A stretch of 64,000 nucleotides of DNA from Nitrospirota bacterium (GCA_016219645.1 JACRLR010000019.1:103606-167605); one strand, 5' to 3'; shown: positions 35,765 through 45,341, numbered from the stretch's first letter. Program-made: numbers and translations. Notes: a model not told the origin generated them from the letters alone.

Positions 35765-38700
35765 ATGCTCGCACGACTCATTGACGGAAGCGCCCGCAAT
35801 CCTATCCTGGTCATCCTCTGTGTGGTGCTGTTGGCAAGCTGGGGCCTGTGGGCGGGATTTCAGGTTCCACTGGACGCGGTTCCCGACCTGTCCGATGTCC
35901 AGGTGACCATCTACACCGAGTGGCAGGGGCGCAGCCCCACGTTGATCGAAGACCAGGTCACCTATCCGATCGTCACGTCCTTGCTTGCCGGTCCGAAAGT
36001 CAAACGAGTGCGAGGCGTCTCAGAATACGGGGTCTCGTACGTCTATGTGATCTTCGAAGACCGGACCGACTTGTACTGGGCCAGGAGCCGTGTGCTGGAG
36101 TACATGCAAAAGCTGACAGGGAAGTTGCCCTCCGGCGTCTCGCCGACGCTAGGCCCTGATGCGACCGGCGTCGGATGGGTCTATCAGTATGCGCTGGTCG
36201 ATGAGTCCGGCGCACACGACCTGGCACAGCTCCGGGGTCTTCAGGATTGGTACCTGCGCTTTCAACTGGAAAGTGTGCCTGGGGTGGCAGAAGTCTCGGC
36301 AGTCGGCGGGTTCGTCAAGCAGTATCAACTCGAAGTCGACCCGAACACGTTGGCCGCGTACAAGTTACCGATCAAAACGATCATCGAAGCGGTCCGGAAC
36401 AGCAATGCGGAGGTGAGCGGCCGTGTCTTGGAAATGGCCGGTACAGAATATGTGATTCGCGGGCGCGGCTACCTGCGCTCAATCGAGGATATTGAGCTGA
36501 TCCCCGTTGGAACGGATGGACGTGGCACGCCAATCTTGATCCGGGACATCGCCCATGTCCACATCGGACCGGACCAGCGGCGCGGCGTCGCTGAGTTGGA
36601 TGGCAAGGGCCAGACAGTCGGCGGGATCGTGATCATGCGCGCCGGGGAAAACGCGCTCGCCGTGATCGAGCGGATCAAAGTCAAGCTGGCGGAGATCACG
36701 CCGGCTCTGCCGAAGGGTGTCCGCATCGTTCCGACCTATGACCGGTCCGATCTCATTCATCGGGCCATTGCCGTACTCCGCGAGAAGCTCGTGGAGGAGA
36801 GCGTCATCGTCAGCCTGGTCGCTATCGTATTTCTGTTTCATCTGCGTAGCGCCCTGGTGGCGATTCTCATCCTGCCCGTGGCGGTGCTGCTGGCCTTCAT
36901 TCCGATGGCCTATCTACATATTACCTCCAGCATCATGTCGCTGGGTGGGATTGCCATTGCCATTGGCGCGATGGTGGACGCGGCCATTGTCATGGTGGAG
37001 AACGCGCATAAGCGGTTGGAACAATCGCCGCAGGCAGACCGAATCGAGACCATCATTGCGGCAGCCAAAGAAGTCGGCCGCCCCTTGTTCTTCTCGTTGC
37101 TCGTGATCGCTGTATCCTTCCTGCCGATCTTCGCGCTGGAAGCCCAAGAAGGGCGGCTGTTTACGCCGTTGGCCTACACCAAGACGTTCTCGATGCTGTT
37201 CGCCACAGCGCTCTCGGTGACCTTGGCCCCTGTACTGATGGTCCTGCTGATCCGGGGGCGCATTCGAGCGGAGACCAAGAATCCATTGAACTGGCTGTTG
37301 GTCACGCTATATCGACCGATCATCGCCGGCGCGCTGCGCGTCAGGTGGCTGACGCTTACAGTGGCGGTGGTGGTAGTGGGGCTCACGGCGCCGATCTTTT
37401 CCCGTCTCGGCGCGGAATTCATGCCGCCGCTGAACGAAGGGACCATTCTCTACATGCCGACCACCGTGCCCGGCCTCTCGATTCCTGAGTCGGCCAAGAT
37501 CTTACAAGTCCAGGATCAGTTGCTCACGACCTTCCCGGAAGTGGAACGGGTGTTCGGCAAGATGGGGAAAGCGCCGACTGCGACGGACCCGGCCTTTGTC
37601 GGAATGGCCGAGATCACGGTCACCCTCAAACCGGAATCGCAATGGCGGCCTGGCATGACATGGGACCGGTTATTGGATGAGATGGATGCCAAGCTGCGCA
37701 TTCCAGGATTTCCGAACATCTGGTGGATGCCGATTCAGACTCGCACCGAGATGATCACGACCGGTGTGCGAAGCCCGGTCGGTATCAAAGTTCTGGGGCC
37801 GGATCTGAAGACCATTGAGAAAATCGGCTTGGAGATCGAGGAAGTCCTGGCAAACGTGCCAGGCACGAAGAGCGCCTTTGCCGAACGGTTGAATGAAGGC
37901 TATTACCTGGATCTGACCGTGAACAGACGCGAAGCGGCCCGCTACGGCCTGACAGTGGGAGATGTGCAAGGAGTGATCACCACCGCCATCGGCGGCGAGA
38001 CCGTGACAACCACCGTCGAGGGGCGGGAGCGGTATCCGGTCAATGTGCGCTACAAGCGCGAACTGCGCAATGATCCGGACCGGCTCAAGAGGGTGCTGAT
38101 TCCCACACCGAGCGGGGCGCAGATTCCGCTCGGACAAATTGCAGAGATGGTCATTACTCAAGGGCCGCCGTCGATCGCGGATGAAGCGGGAGCGTTGGCC
38201 GGTTTAGTTTCGGTCGCGGTCAGCGGTCGAGACTTGCGCGGCTATGTCCAAGACGCCCAACGCGCGGTGCGAGACCGAGTGACCTTACCCTCCGGCTACC
38301 GACTGATCTGGACCGGTCAATACGAGCATTTGATGCGGGCCGAAGAGCGGTTAAAGCTGGTCGTCCCCGTGACCATTGGGATCATTCTCTTGCTGCTCTA
38401 TCTCAACTTCGGTTCGTTGGCAAAATCGCTGATCGTGCTCCTGTCCGTCCCCTTCGCCGCGATCGGGGCCATCTGGTATCTCGACTATCTGGGCTACAAC
38501 TTGAGCGTGGCAGTGTGGGTGGGCATCATCGCCCTGGCAGGCGTGGCAGCGGAGACGGGCGTGGTGATGCTCGTCTATCTCGACGAGGCCTATGAGCGGC
38601 GGGTACGCGAAGGCCGCATGACGACGGCACAAGACCTCCGAGAAGCCATCATGGAAGGCGCGGTTCAGCGGGTGCGGCCCAAGATGATGACGGTCGCTGC

Positions 38701-38926
38701 GATCATGGGCGGGTTGCTGCCCATCATGTGGACCACCGGCACGGGCGCCGACGTGATGAAACGGATTGCCGCGCCGATGATCGGCGGCATGGTAAGTTCG
38801 ACGATCCTGACGTTGATCGTCATTCCCGTTCTGTACATTGTCTGGAAGGGTTGGACGATGAGTTTAGGCTCTCTGAACGACAGGACCGTCGTCAATCCTG
38901 CGTCCTCCCAATCGATTCCTCATTAG
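35765..38926 (+). CDS. cusA: Heavy-metal efflux RND pump (CusA/CzcA family)
   Basis: A 1053-residue HAE1/HME-type RND protein. It contains the usual twelve membrane segments split in two halves, with GGIAIAIGAMVDAAIVMVEN in the first half and AGVAAETGVVMLVYLDEAY in the second. The large periplasmic loops carry RGVSEYGVSYVYVIFEDRTD. Paired with a Met-rich adaptor and a MCO, copper or silver is the likely substrate, driven by the proton gradient. It starts 6 bases after the adaptor gene. Confidence 0.93.
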   Translation: MLARLIDGSARNPILVILCVVLLASWGLWAGFQVPLDAVPDLSDVQVTIYTEWQGRSPTLIEDQVTYPIVTSLLAGPKVKRVRGVSEYGVSYVYVIFEDRTDLYWARSRVLEYMQKLTGKLPSGVSPTLGPDATGVGWVYQYALVDESGAHDLAQLRGLQDWYLRFQLESVPGVAEVSAVGGFVKQYQLEVDPNTLAAYKLPIKTIIEAVRNSNAEVSGRVLEMAGTEYVIRGRGYLRSIEDIELIPVGTDGRGTPILIRDIAHVHIGPDQRRGVAELDGKGQTVGGIVIMRAGENALAVIERIKVKLAEITPALPKGVRIVPTYDRSDLIHRAIAVLREKLVEESVIVSLVAIVFLFHLRSALVAILILPVAVLLAFIPMAYLHITSSIMSLGGIAIAIGAMVDAAIVMVENAHKRLEQSPQADRIETIIAAAKEVGRPLFFSLLVIAVSFLPIFALEAQEGRLFTPLAYTKTFSMLFATALSVTLAPVLMVLLIRGRIRAETKNPLNWLLVTLYRPIIAGALRVRWLTLTVAVVVVGLTAPIFSRLGAEFMPPLNEGTILYMPTTVPGLSIPESAKILQVQDQLLTTFPEVERVFGKMGKAPTATDPAFVGMAEITVTLKPESQWRPGMTWDRLLDEMDAKLRIPGFPNIWWMPIQTRTEMITTGVRSPVGIKVLGPDLKTIEKIGLEIEEVLANVPGTKSAFAERLNEGYYLDLTVNRREAARYGLTVGDVQGVITTAIGGETVTTTVEGRERYPVNVRYKRELRNDPDRLKRVLIPTPSGAQIPLGQIAEMVITQGPPSIADEAGALAGLVSVAVSGRDLRGYVQDAQRAVRDRVTLPSGYRLIWTGQYEHLMRAEERLKLVVPVTIGIILLLLYLNFGSLAKSLIVLLSVPFAAIGAIWYLDYLGYNLSVAVWVGIIALAGVAAETGVVMLVYLDEAYERRVREGRMTTAQDLREAIMEGAVQRVRPKMMTVAAIMGGLLPIMWTTGTGADVMKRIAAPMIGGMVSSTILTLIVIPVLYIVWKGWTMSLGSLNDRTVVNPASSQSIPH

Positions 38927-39032
38927 TGAGCGATCCGTCTGCCTGGGTGATCGATCCGTCCCATCATATGCCTATCACGACTTGTGGGCGAGATTGCGCC
39001 ATCTCCTCCTGACCGCAAAGCACAAGCCGGCA

Positions 39033-39061
39033 TTGACAGAGTTTCCCCTGACTGGTATTTG
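39033..39061 (+). promoter_or_regulatory. Candidate sigma-70 promoter before the cop operon
   Basis: TTGACA at 39033-39038, a 17-base spacer, then TATTTG at 39056-39061. The -35 is perfect, the -10 matches at three of six positions. It is ~100 bases before the next start codon. Confidence 0.4.
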
Positions 39062-39165
39062 TGATTGAATGTACGGTGTTTTCACCGGCATCAAGATCGT
39101 GCAGCTGGAGGGACTGGCTGAACAGAATTCAGTAATTCCAGCGGGCAAGGAGTGTGGTTGGTCGC

Positions 39166-39522
39166 ATGATTTTACGAGCGAATACACGGTACATCGCGTT
39201 GGTGCTCGTGTTTGCCTTCTGCCAGGTGATCGGGGCGATGTGTGCGTTGCCCGATCTTTCGGTGGCGGAAGGGGCGACACTGTTCGTGGAGGAGGAAATG
39301 GCCTGTCCAATGGATGGAACCACCATGTGCCCGCCGTCGGCGACGTCATCGCCGGAACGCCAGGTGAAAAATGACGTGGCCGCAGACGCGGACCACAAGT
39401 CAGCGGTGCCAAGTGTTATGAGAATTCCGCAAACTCCGTCAGCTGAGCCGCAGTGGTCTTGGAGCAGCGATTTCTTGCTTGTCCCTCTCTCCATTCGTTC
39501 ATCCTCGGTTCTTCGAATCTGA
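39166..39522 (+). CDS. Small exported protein, copper-island lead gene 2
   Basis: ATG 39166 gives 118 residues; a GTG at 39154 is also possible. It has a signal peptide (about 8-27, LVLVFAFCQVIGAMCA). The mature part contains CPMDGTTMCPPSA, a Cys-Met cluster that could bind copper, and ends SIRSSSVLRI, shared in kind with the gene at 32064. It stands directly before the multicopper oxidase gene. Confidence 0.6.
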   Translation: MILRANTRYIALVLVFAFCQVIGAMCALPDLSVAEGATLFVEEEMACPMDGTTMCPPSATSSPERQVKNDVAADADHKSAVPSVMRIPQTPSAEPQWSWSSDFLLVPLSIRSSSVLRI

Positions 39523-39622
39523 TTCCACACAGCTAGTTCTATCGCGCACCGTTTGGCTGATCAGGCCGAGCGGGCGATGTCTATTTTCTCTAGGGCACGC
39601 GATGCAGAAAGGATCGAACTTC

Positions 39623-41506
39623 ATGAACTCCTGGTGGATTTCTCGGCATCTGTTGCTGAAGTGTACGGTAGTGGCGGGGCTGCTGGCAGGGATGGCGCCA
39701 CTCGTGGCCACCTCTGCCGTGACGAGCACCGCTAATGCCGGTTCGCAGGCTGCGCTCAGCGGAGACGTCATCGATCTGACGATCAGCGAGCAGTTGTTCC
39801 GCCTTGACGGGCGAACTGCACCTGCCCTCGCGTTCAATGGGGCGATCCCGGGGCCTGTGATCCGTCTGAAAGAAGGTCAACAGGCGACGTTGCGCGTGAC
39901 GAACAGTCTGCAGGAACGATCGTCGATTCACTGGCACGGGTTGCTCCTTCCTCCGAACATGGACGGCGTGCCCGGCGTCAGCTTCGCCGGCATCGAGCCG
40001 GGCGCCACCTTTACCTATCGCTTTCCGGTCAAGCAGAGCGGGACCTACTGGTTTCATAGCCATTCGGGCGGTCAGGAGTTATCTGGTATGTATGCGCCGA
40101 TGATTATTGACCCCCTCGAACCAGAACCGTTTCAGTATGAGCGCGAGTATGTGGTGATGCTCTCGGATTGGAGCTTCGAGTCGCCAGAAACTCTGTTCTC
40201 CAACCTCAAAAAACAAGGGGGCTATTACAACTTCCAGAAACGCACGGCGGGTGAGTTCATCACTGACGTGAGACGCATGGGCTTATGGCCGGCGATACAA
40301 AACTACCTGATGTGGGACCAGATGCGGATGGACCCAACCGACTTCGCGGATGTCACCGGCTACACCTTCACCTATCTGATGAACGGATTATCGCCCGCGG
40401 GCAACTGGACCGGGCTGTTCCGTCCGGGCGAGCGGGTGCGTCTGCGATTGATCAATGCGGCCAGTATGACCTTCTACGACGTGCGAATCCCTGGTCTCAA
40501 GATGACGGTGGTGCAGGCTGACGGGCAGAACGTCCAGCCAGTCATGGTGGATGAACTTCGTATGGGAGTCGCGGAGACCTACGATGTGATCGTCGAGCCG
40601 ATGGAGGACCAGGCCTACACCATCTTTGCCGAGACGATGGATCGTAGTGGCTATGCGCGCGGCACCCTCGCGCCGCGAATGGGCATGAGCGCGGAGATCC
40701 CTGAACGTCGGCCAAGACCGCTTCGAACGATGGAAGACATGGGCATGAGCATGGAAGGTATGGACAAGGGAGACATGACGCATTCCCATGGCAGCATGAC
40801 GATGCTTGGCATGGAGCCCTCCGTTGGTAAGTCGAACGGGCAGGCAGACCACGCGAATCACAAAAGCCAGCACATGGAGCACAGGCAGCAGGGCGCAGCC
40901 CCATCCATGCAAGGCACGCAGGAGATGCCCAGCGTGAAAGCGATTGACCCACGCCGATCAAAGATTCCAGGCGTCGAGCCAGTCAAACATGGCCCTGACG
41001 ACCATGGGCCAGGCAATCAAATGGTGGCCGAGTATTCGCGGAACCGTATAGGGGAACCAGGGAGAGGTTTAGAAGGTGGTGATCGTCGGGTGTTGCTCTA
41101 TACCGATTTGAAAAGTCTTGCGCCCTATCCCGATCAACGGGAGCCGGAGCGAGAGATTGAACTCCATCTCACGGGCCAGATGAACCGCTATATGTGGTCC
41201 TTCGACGGGAAGAAATATTCAGAATCTCGCGAGCCGGTTCGCCTCCGCTATGGCGAACGGGTGCGCTTGACCTTTGTGAACGACACAATGATGGAACATC
41301 CGATCCATCTGCACGGGATGTGGATGTATGTGGAAAATGGCGCGGGCGAGCATCTGCCACGCAAGCACACCGTCATCGTCAAGCCGGCTGAGCGGGTGTC
41401 CGTGGCCGTCACTGCGGATGTCCCAGGGCCATGGGCGTTTCACTGTCATCTCCTCTTCCACATGGACGCGGGGATGTTCCGGGTTGTCGAGGTGTCGGAA
41501 CCATGA
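39623..41506 (+). CDS. copA: Copper-resistance multicopper oxidase CopA
   Basis: A start at 39623 is preferred because AAAGGAT lies 10 bases upstream. The 627-residue protein has a signal peptide, then cupredoxin domains with copper motifs in order: SIHWHGLLLP, TYWFHSHSGG, HPIHLHGMWMY and AFHCHLLFHMDAGMF. The segment around residues 365-420 is Met- and His-rich (MEDMGMSMEGMDKGD), as in PcoA/CopA. It oxidises Cu(I) or sequesters it in the periplasm. It overlaps copB by one codon frame (ATGA). Confidence 0.93.
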   Translation: MNSWWISRHLLLKCTVVAGLLAGMAPLVATSAVTSTANAGSQAALSGDVIDLTISEQLFRLDGRTAPALAFNGAIPGPVIRLKEGQQATLRVTNSLQERSSIHWHGLLLPPNMDGVPGVSFAGIEPGATFTYRFPVKQSGTYWFHSHSGGQELSGMYAPMIIDPLEPEPFQYEREYVVMLSDWSFESPETLFSNLKKQGGYYNFQKRTAGEFITDVRRMGLWPAIQNYLMWDQMRMDPTDFADVTGYTFTYLMNGLSPAGNWTGLFRPGERVRLRLINAASMTFYDVRIPGLKMTVVQADGQNVQPVMVDELRMGVAETYDVIVEPMEDQAYTIFAETMDRSGYARGTLAPRMGMSAEIPERRPRPLRTMEDMGMSMEGMDKGDMTHSHGSMTMLGMEPSVGKSNGQADHANHKSQHMEHRQQGAAPSMQGTQEMPSVKAIDPRRSKIPGVEPVKHGPDDHGPGNQMVAEYSRNRIGEPGRGLEGGDRRVLLYTDLKSLAPYPDQREPEREIELHLTGQMNRYMWSFDGKKYSESREPVRLRYGERVRLTFVNDTMMEHPIHLHGMWMYVENGAGEHLPRKHTVIVKPAERVSVAVTADVPGPWAFHCHLLFHMDAGMFRVVEVSEP

Positions 41507-42405
41507 ATGCCACATGCGCTCCTGCCAGATTGCCTGCGAGCCTCCTTACAGTTGCATTGGTCTTGCTATTGGACGACGGCATCGCCATGACAGTCATGGC
41601 CGCCCAACCGACGAGCGAGTCCCCCAAGACTCCAATTACGTCAGCAGGGACTACGGTGATGCTAAACGGAAAGGGTACAGCCATGCAGGAGGGCACGCTA
41701 TCGAAGTTTTCCACGCCAGGCGACTGGCCTGCTCCCGTCGACGATCAGGCACGCCGTCTATTCACGCTTGTCGACGTTCTCGAATACCGTCCGAAAACCA
41801 GTGGGAGTCATGGGAGTAACGACTATCGGTGGGACATCCAGGGCTGGTACGGCGGGGACTACAACCGACTCTGGTTCAAGAGCGAAGGGCAGAGGGACAC
41901 GGCCTTTAAGGCAGACTACGACGTCGACTTTCAGCTCCTGTATGGGCGGTTCATCCAGAAGTATTACGATTTTCAGATCGGCCCACGCGTCGAGACTCAA
42001 ACGTTCCGTGGAAGCAACAGGACCCGTGGGCTCGCTGTGATCGGAATCGAGGGACTCGTCCCCTATAACTACGAAGTCGAGTCCTCCCTGTTCATTGATC
42101 AGAACGGCGCTGTGTCCGCGCGGTTCTCGTTTAACAAGGACATGTTGCTGACGCAACGACTGATCCTCCAGACCCGATTTGAGACCAACGCTGCAGTACA
42201 GCGAGTTGAGGAGTTCACAACCGGTTCTGGCCTCAATAATCTCGAATTGGGATTTCGTCTGCGTTATGAAATCCGACGTGAGTTCGCGCCCTACGTAGGG
42301 TTCTCTCTGGATCGAAGCTTCGGCGAGACTTCGACCCTCGTGCGGGAAGAGGGAGGCACCTCGAGTCAGATCCGCTTTGTGGCAGGGATACGAATGTGGT
42401 TTTAA
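41503..42405 (+). CDS. copB: Copper-resistance outer-membrane protein CopB
   Basis: A 300-residue protein starting at the ATG that overlaps the copA stop (ATGA). It has a signal peptide (about 10-35) and then the CopB core: DYRWDIQGWYGGDYNRLWFK, YGRFIQKYYDFQIGPRVETQ and VPYNYEVESSLFIDQNG, with a beta-barrel-like C-terminus ending in aromatic Trp-Phe. It is the partner of CopA in copper sequestration at the outer membrane. The Met/His-rich N-terminal part of some CopB proteins is short here. Confidence 0.9.
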   Translation: MNATCAPARLPASLLTVALVLLLDDGIAMTVMAAQPTSESPKTPITSAGTTVMLNGKGTAMQEGTLSKFSTPGDWPAPVDDQARRLFTLVDVLEYRPKTSGSHGSNDYRWDIQGWYGGDYNRLWFKSEGQRDTAFKADYDVDFQLLYGRFIQKYYDFQIGPRVETQTFRGSNRTRGLAVIGIEGLVPYNYEVESSLFIDQNGAVSARFSFNKDMLLTQRLILQTRFETNAAVQRVEEFTTGSGLNNLELGFRLRYEIRREFAPYVGFSLDRSFGETSTLVREEGGTSSQIRFVAGIRMWF

Positions 42406-42441
42406 CCAACCAGACCATCTCACTCGATCTTCTGGAGGCTA

Positions 42442-43131
42442 CTACGGGGTGGGTTGTTTGGCCACGACCTCGACGAGATCAATGTCGAACACTAATGTCG
42501 CGCCCGGCTTGATCAGAGGAGGCATTCCTTTGTCGCGATAGGCCAGATTGGACGGGCAGATCAATCTGCTCTTGCCACCGGCTTTCATCTGCTGTATCCC
42601 CTCTGTCCAGCACTTGCTCATTTCACTCACGATGAGAGTAGTCGGCTCGCTCTGCTTGAGGGTGCTATCGAATACTGTCCCGTCGATCAGGGTGCCGTGA
42701 TAGTGCACCTTCACCGTATCCGCGCGTTTCGGAGATGCGCCTTTTCCTTCCTTGATGGTCGTGATAAGCGCACCGGACTCGGTTTTCTTAGCGCCGGGTT
42801 CTGACGAGGCTTTTGCAAGGAATGCAGCCCCCAGCTTCTTCTCCCCTTCTGCGATGACCGAGGCGCGGGCCTGTTGCAGTTGTTGAATCTTCGGGCCGAA
42901 CGTCTGGAGGTCCACTTTGGGGGTCTTTTTGAGAACCCCATCACTGATACCGGACTTCACAAGTTCGAGATCAGATTCGTTCAGGCTAAAGGACTCGATG
43001 GATTGGCTGATGGTTAATCCCATGGCATAGAAGGTTTTTTGCTCATCGGTTGTCGGCTCTGGCGCTCCAGCGAATGCTGCAGTAGTTCCGAGGCAAAGCA
43101 TGGTCGCCAAGCAGAAAACAGTGAGTCGCAT
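42442..43131 (-). CDS. FKBP-type peptidyl-prolyl isomerase, copy 2 (diverged)
   Basis: From ATG 43131 the product is 229 residues with a signal peptide (about 1-22, TAAFAG). The N-terminal helical domain (about 25-110, EQKTFYAMGLTISQSIESFS) and C-terminal FKBP domain ([18 protein letters not shown]) resemble FkpA/Mip. The usual GW at the active site is replaced: SKCWTEGIQQMKAGGKSRLI. The final loop reads AYRDKGMPP instead of AYGDRGAPP. It is a tandem relative of the gene to its right and may have lost or changed activity. Periplasmic folding role likely. Confidence 0.85.
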   Translation of the reverse strand: MRLTVFCLATMLCLGTTAAFAGAPEPTTDEQKTFYAMGLTISQSIESFSLNESDLELVKSGISDGVLKKTPKVDLQTFGPKIQQLQQARASVIAEGEKKLGAAFLAKASSEPGAKKTESGALITTIKEGKGASPKRADTVKVHYHGTLIDGTVFDSTLKQSEPTTLIVSEMSKCWTEGIQQMKAGGKSRLICPSNLAYRDKGMPPLIKPGATLVFDIDLVEVVAKQPTP

Positions 43132-43292
43132 GAGCGGTCCTTTCTGTATGTGTGACGGGACCCGCTGTGATAGCACAAGTTCAGGAATCGTGTCGAGTGG
43201 AAGATCGTGCAAAGAGCATCAGGCGAAGTCAGGCAGGAGCATCTCCTGCCTGACTTCGCTGAGGATTGCGGTGCAGGCCACTGCTGGTGAGG

Positions 43293-43979
43293 TTATGATT
43301 TTGGCTTGGCCACGATCTCCAAGAGTTCGACCTCGAAGACCAGCGTCGCGCCGGGCTTGATCGTGGGGGGCGCGCCTCGATCGCCATAGGCGAGATTCGC
43401 CGGGCAGATCAACTTGCTCTTGCCGCCGACTTTTATCTGTTGCACCCCTTCCGTCCAGCATTTGATCACTTGATTCAATCCAAACGTGGCAGGCTCGCCT
43501 CGCTTCACGGAACTATCAAACACGGTTCCGTCGATCAGGGTGCCGTGATAGTGAACCTTGACCGTATCCGTCACTTTGGGGGTCGCGCCGGTCCCTTCCT
43601 TGATGGTCGTGACGATAGCGCCGGACTCGGTTTTCTTGGCGCCTGATTCTGCTGCTGCTTTCGCGAGGAATGCACTTCCCGCTTTGTTTTCAGCTTCGGC
43701 AACGACGGAGGCACGGGCCTGTTGCAGTTGTTGAATCTTCGGGCCGAATGTCTGGAGGTCCACTTTGGGGGTCTTCTTGAAGACCCCATCGTTGATACCG
43801 GACTTCACAAGTTCGAGCTCAGATTCGTTCAGGCTGAAGGCCCCGAGGGATTGGCTGATGGCTAATCCCAAGGCATAGAGGGTTTTTTGCTCATCGGTTG
43901 TCGGCTCCGTCGCTCCAGCGAATGCAGCCGGGGTTCCAAGGCTGAGCAGGGTCACTAAACTGATGGTAATAAGACGCAT
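43293..43979 (-). CDS. FKBP-type peptidyl-prolyl isomerase, copy 1
   Basis: A 228-residue FkpA/Mip-like protein with a signal peptide (about 1-22). The helical N-domain ([20 protein letters not shown]) is followed by the FKBP domain ([20 protein letters not shown], then [20 protein letters not shown] and [20 protein letters not shown]). Closest relative is the neighbouring gene at 42442. They are about 160 bases apart on the same strand. The family accelerates proline isomerisation in the periplasm and may act as chaperones. Confidence 0.9.
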   Translation of the reverse strand: MRLITISLVTLLSLGTPAAFAGATEPTTDEQKTLYALGLAISQSLGAFSLNESELELVKSGINDGVFKKTPKVDLQTFGPKIQQLQQARASVVAEAENKAGSAFLAKAAAESGAKKTESGAIVTTIKEGTGATPKVTDTVKVHYHGTLIDGTVFDSSVKRGEPATFGLNQVIKCWTEGVQQIKVGGKSKLICPANLAYGDRGAPPTIKPGATLVFEVELLEIVAKPKS

Positions 43980-44094
43980 GAAGGGTCCTTTCTTTATTAG
44001 TAGGCTGTACGGACCTGATATCCCAAGTCCAGGTTTGAGTAGAGTATGCGATGTTGCAACGGGGCTCAAGATAATTTTGTGAAGACTGTTATTT

Positions 44095-44164
44095 AGTTTG
44101 TTTGGTTGTTTTGGTTGGCGAGACTAACCAGATGAACCAAATCAACTAGATAAACAAAAAAACC
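44095..44164. repeat. 9-nt-period inverted repeat (family C)
   Basis: Left arm TTTGTTTGG, TTGTTTTGG; right side AACCAGATG, AACCAAATC and so on, roughly complementary. The array ends just before the stop codon of the leftward gene at 44171. Confidence 0.65.
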
Positions 44165-44170
44165 AGTTTG

Positions 44171-44665
44171 TTACCAACGGTGGCCCCAGTAGCCCAGTCC
44201 ATAGTAGCGGGGGCCGGAGAAGAACGGGGGGTAATAATATGGTGATCCGTAGATCCAGGGGCTACCAAAGGAGAGGCCAAGCCCCACGGAGGGATAGCTG
44301 TATAAGAAAGGGGCTGTTTGTACAACGGCCGGCGGTTGCGCCAGGCGCCGTTGCAGATCGGCATTCGAAGAAGCCTGGCGGTCGAGCTGATCTTTTAAGC
44401 GGCTGACGGTCTCTTCTTGGGCTTTCATTTTTTCTTGAAGGGCTTCGATCTGATCACGTTGCGTTTCGACGAAGGCAGTCAAACAGCGGGTATGGGCGTC
44501 GCCGGTATAATTCGAACATTCCCATGGTGTCTGAGATTCACTCGCGTGGGCCGGTAGTCCGGCCAACAACAGCCCTATACCGATAGCTCCAATGAGGAGG
44601 AGGTATGGCCAGAGGCCGATGCTGTTCCGAGAGGAGTCAGGCTGGCAACTTGCGCGTTCGCTCAT
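44171..44665 (-). CDS. Exported coiled-coil protein with Tyr/Pro/Gly tail
   Basis: ATG 44665 gives 164 residues; a start at 44686 is also possible. A hydrophobic segment (about 18-40) precedes the mature region with two Cys (WECSNYTGDAHTRCL), then a heptad-like coiled coil (TQRDQIEALQEKMKAQEE, QLDRQASSNADLQRRL). The C-terminal ~45 residues are rich in Tyr, Pro, Gly and Phe (FLYSYPSVGLGLSFGSPW, YGSPYYYPPFFSGPRYYGLG). I do not recognise the family; a role in the envelope is likely from its signal. It lies between two repeat regions. Confidence 0.6.
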   Translation of the reverse strand: MSERASCQPDSSRNSIGLWPYLLLIGAIGIGLLLAGLPAHASESQTPWECSNYTGDAHTRCLTAFVETQRDQIEALQEKMKAQEETVSRLKDQLDRQASSNADLQRRLAQPPAVVQTAPFLYSYPSVGLGLSFGSPWIYGSPYYYPPFFSGPRYYGLGYWGHRW

Positions 44666-44735
44666 AGGCTCCCTTCTTGGTTGCACCTATCGATAACAGG
44701 CTAACACGAGATTGCTCAAGGGAATAGGGGGGTAT

Positions 44736-44876
44736 GGGTAGCCTGGCCGTTCTCCTGCTCGCGGAACGCGCGCCCTCCGAAGGATGCAAGGAGGCAGGCA
44801 ACCATCCTTCTTGCTCGCAGAGCCCCCACGATAAAGCAGTGGTCGCTCGATGCGCGCAGTGAAGGATGGTTTGCCC
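44736..44876. repeat. Family A hairpins: module 1 half then full module 2
   Basis: A module 1 left half (GGGTAGCCTGGCCG, then TGCTCGCGGAACGCGCG) runs into module 2. Module 2 has perfect 11-bp arms AACCATCCTTC (44800-44810) and GAAGGATGGTT (44861-44871). Its core TTGCTCGCAGAGCCCCCACG matches the copy at 16192, but the arms are different. Confidence 0.8.
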
Positions 44877-44956
44877 ACCCCCTCTGGGGCGATGAGGAAT
44901 TAGGAAAGATTCGCTCGACGGCAGTGCGTAGGCCAACATGGTGAAATTATCTTTGG

Positions 44957-45001
44957 CCGCTTGCTGTGGCCTTGCTGGACGGTCTTTTTGAGAATCTTGC
45001 C
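44957..45001. repeat. Family B palindrome, half copy
   Basis: GCTTGCTGTGGCCTTGCTGG and GGTCTTTTTGAGAATCTTGCC match the right half of family B. No matching left half is intact; a degenerate stretch follows to about 45043. Confidence 0.6.
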
Positions 45002-45269
45002 AGAGGAGCGTACAGCTACGTAGCTAAGCAAGGCGGAGCGTTGGAAACAAGGCGGGACCGTCCGTCGCGGTCAGCAGTCTGGCAGGCTTCAGCAGAAACT
45101 GGGGGACCCGACACCCTTTCCTTTCTCGAAGTCAAGTCACTGCTGAGACCAAAAACTCTCATGCTTTTGGGCACGGCTGAGTTTGATTTTTAAGGGGTTT
45201 TTCTCTATCGTCTCGAAGGCTCAAAAACAAATATTAGTGGACTTTAGCGTCCTCGAACAGATTGTAAGG

Positions 45270-45286
45270 TTAACTGAATCTTAACT
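45270..45286 (+). promoter_or_regulatory. 11-bp-spaced direct repeats before the Sel1 gene
   Basis: TTAACT occurs at 45270-45275 and 45281-45286, 11 bases apart, about 60 bases before the start codon. This spacing is typical of OmpR/PhoB-type regulators that bind as tandem dimers. Only two units are clear. Confidence 0.3.
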
Positions 45287-45341
45287 TGAGGCTATCTTAC
45301 GAACCTGCTCTGCTCCTTCGATCAGTCAAAGGAGGCGACAT

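Larger units (their letters stand above)
44666..45341. other. Spacer with family A and partial family B repeats
   Basis: No gene is supported. The family A copy is at 44736-44876 and a family B half at 44957-45001. The part 45070-45260 shows nothing. An 11-bp direct repeat at 45270-45286 is described separately. Confidence 0.5.
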
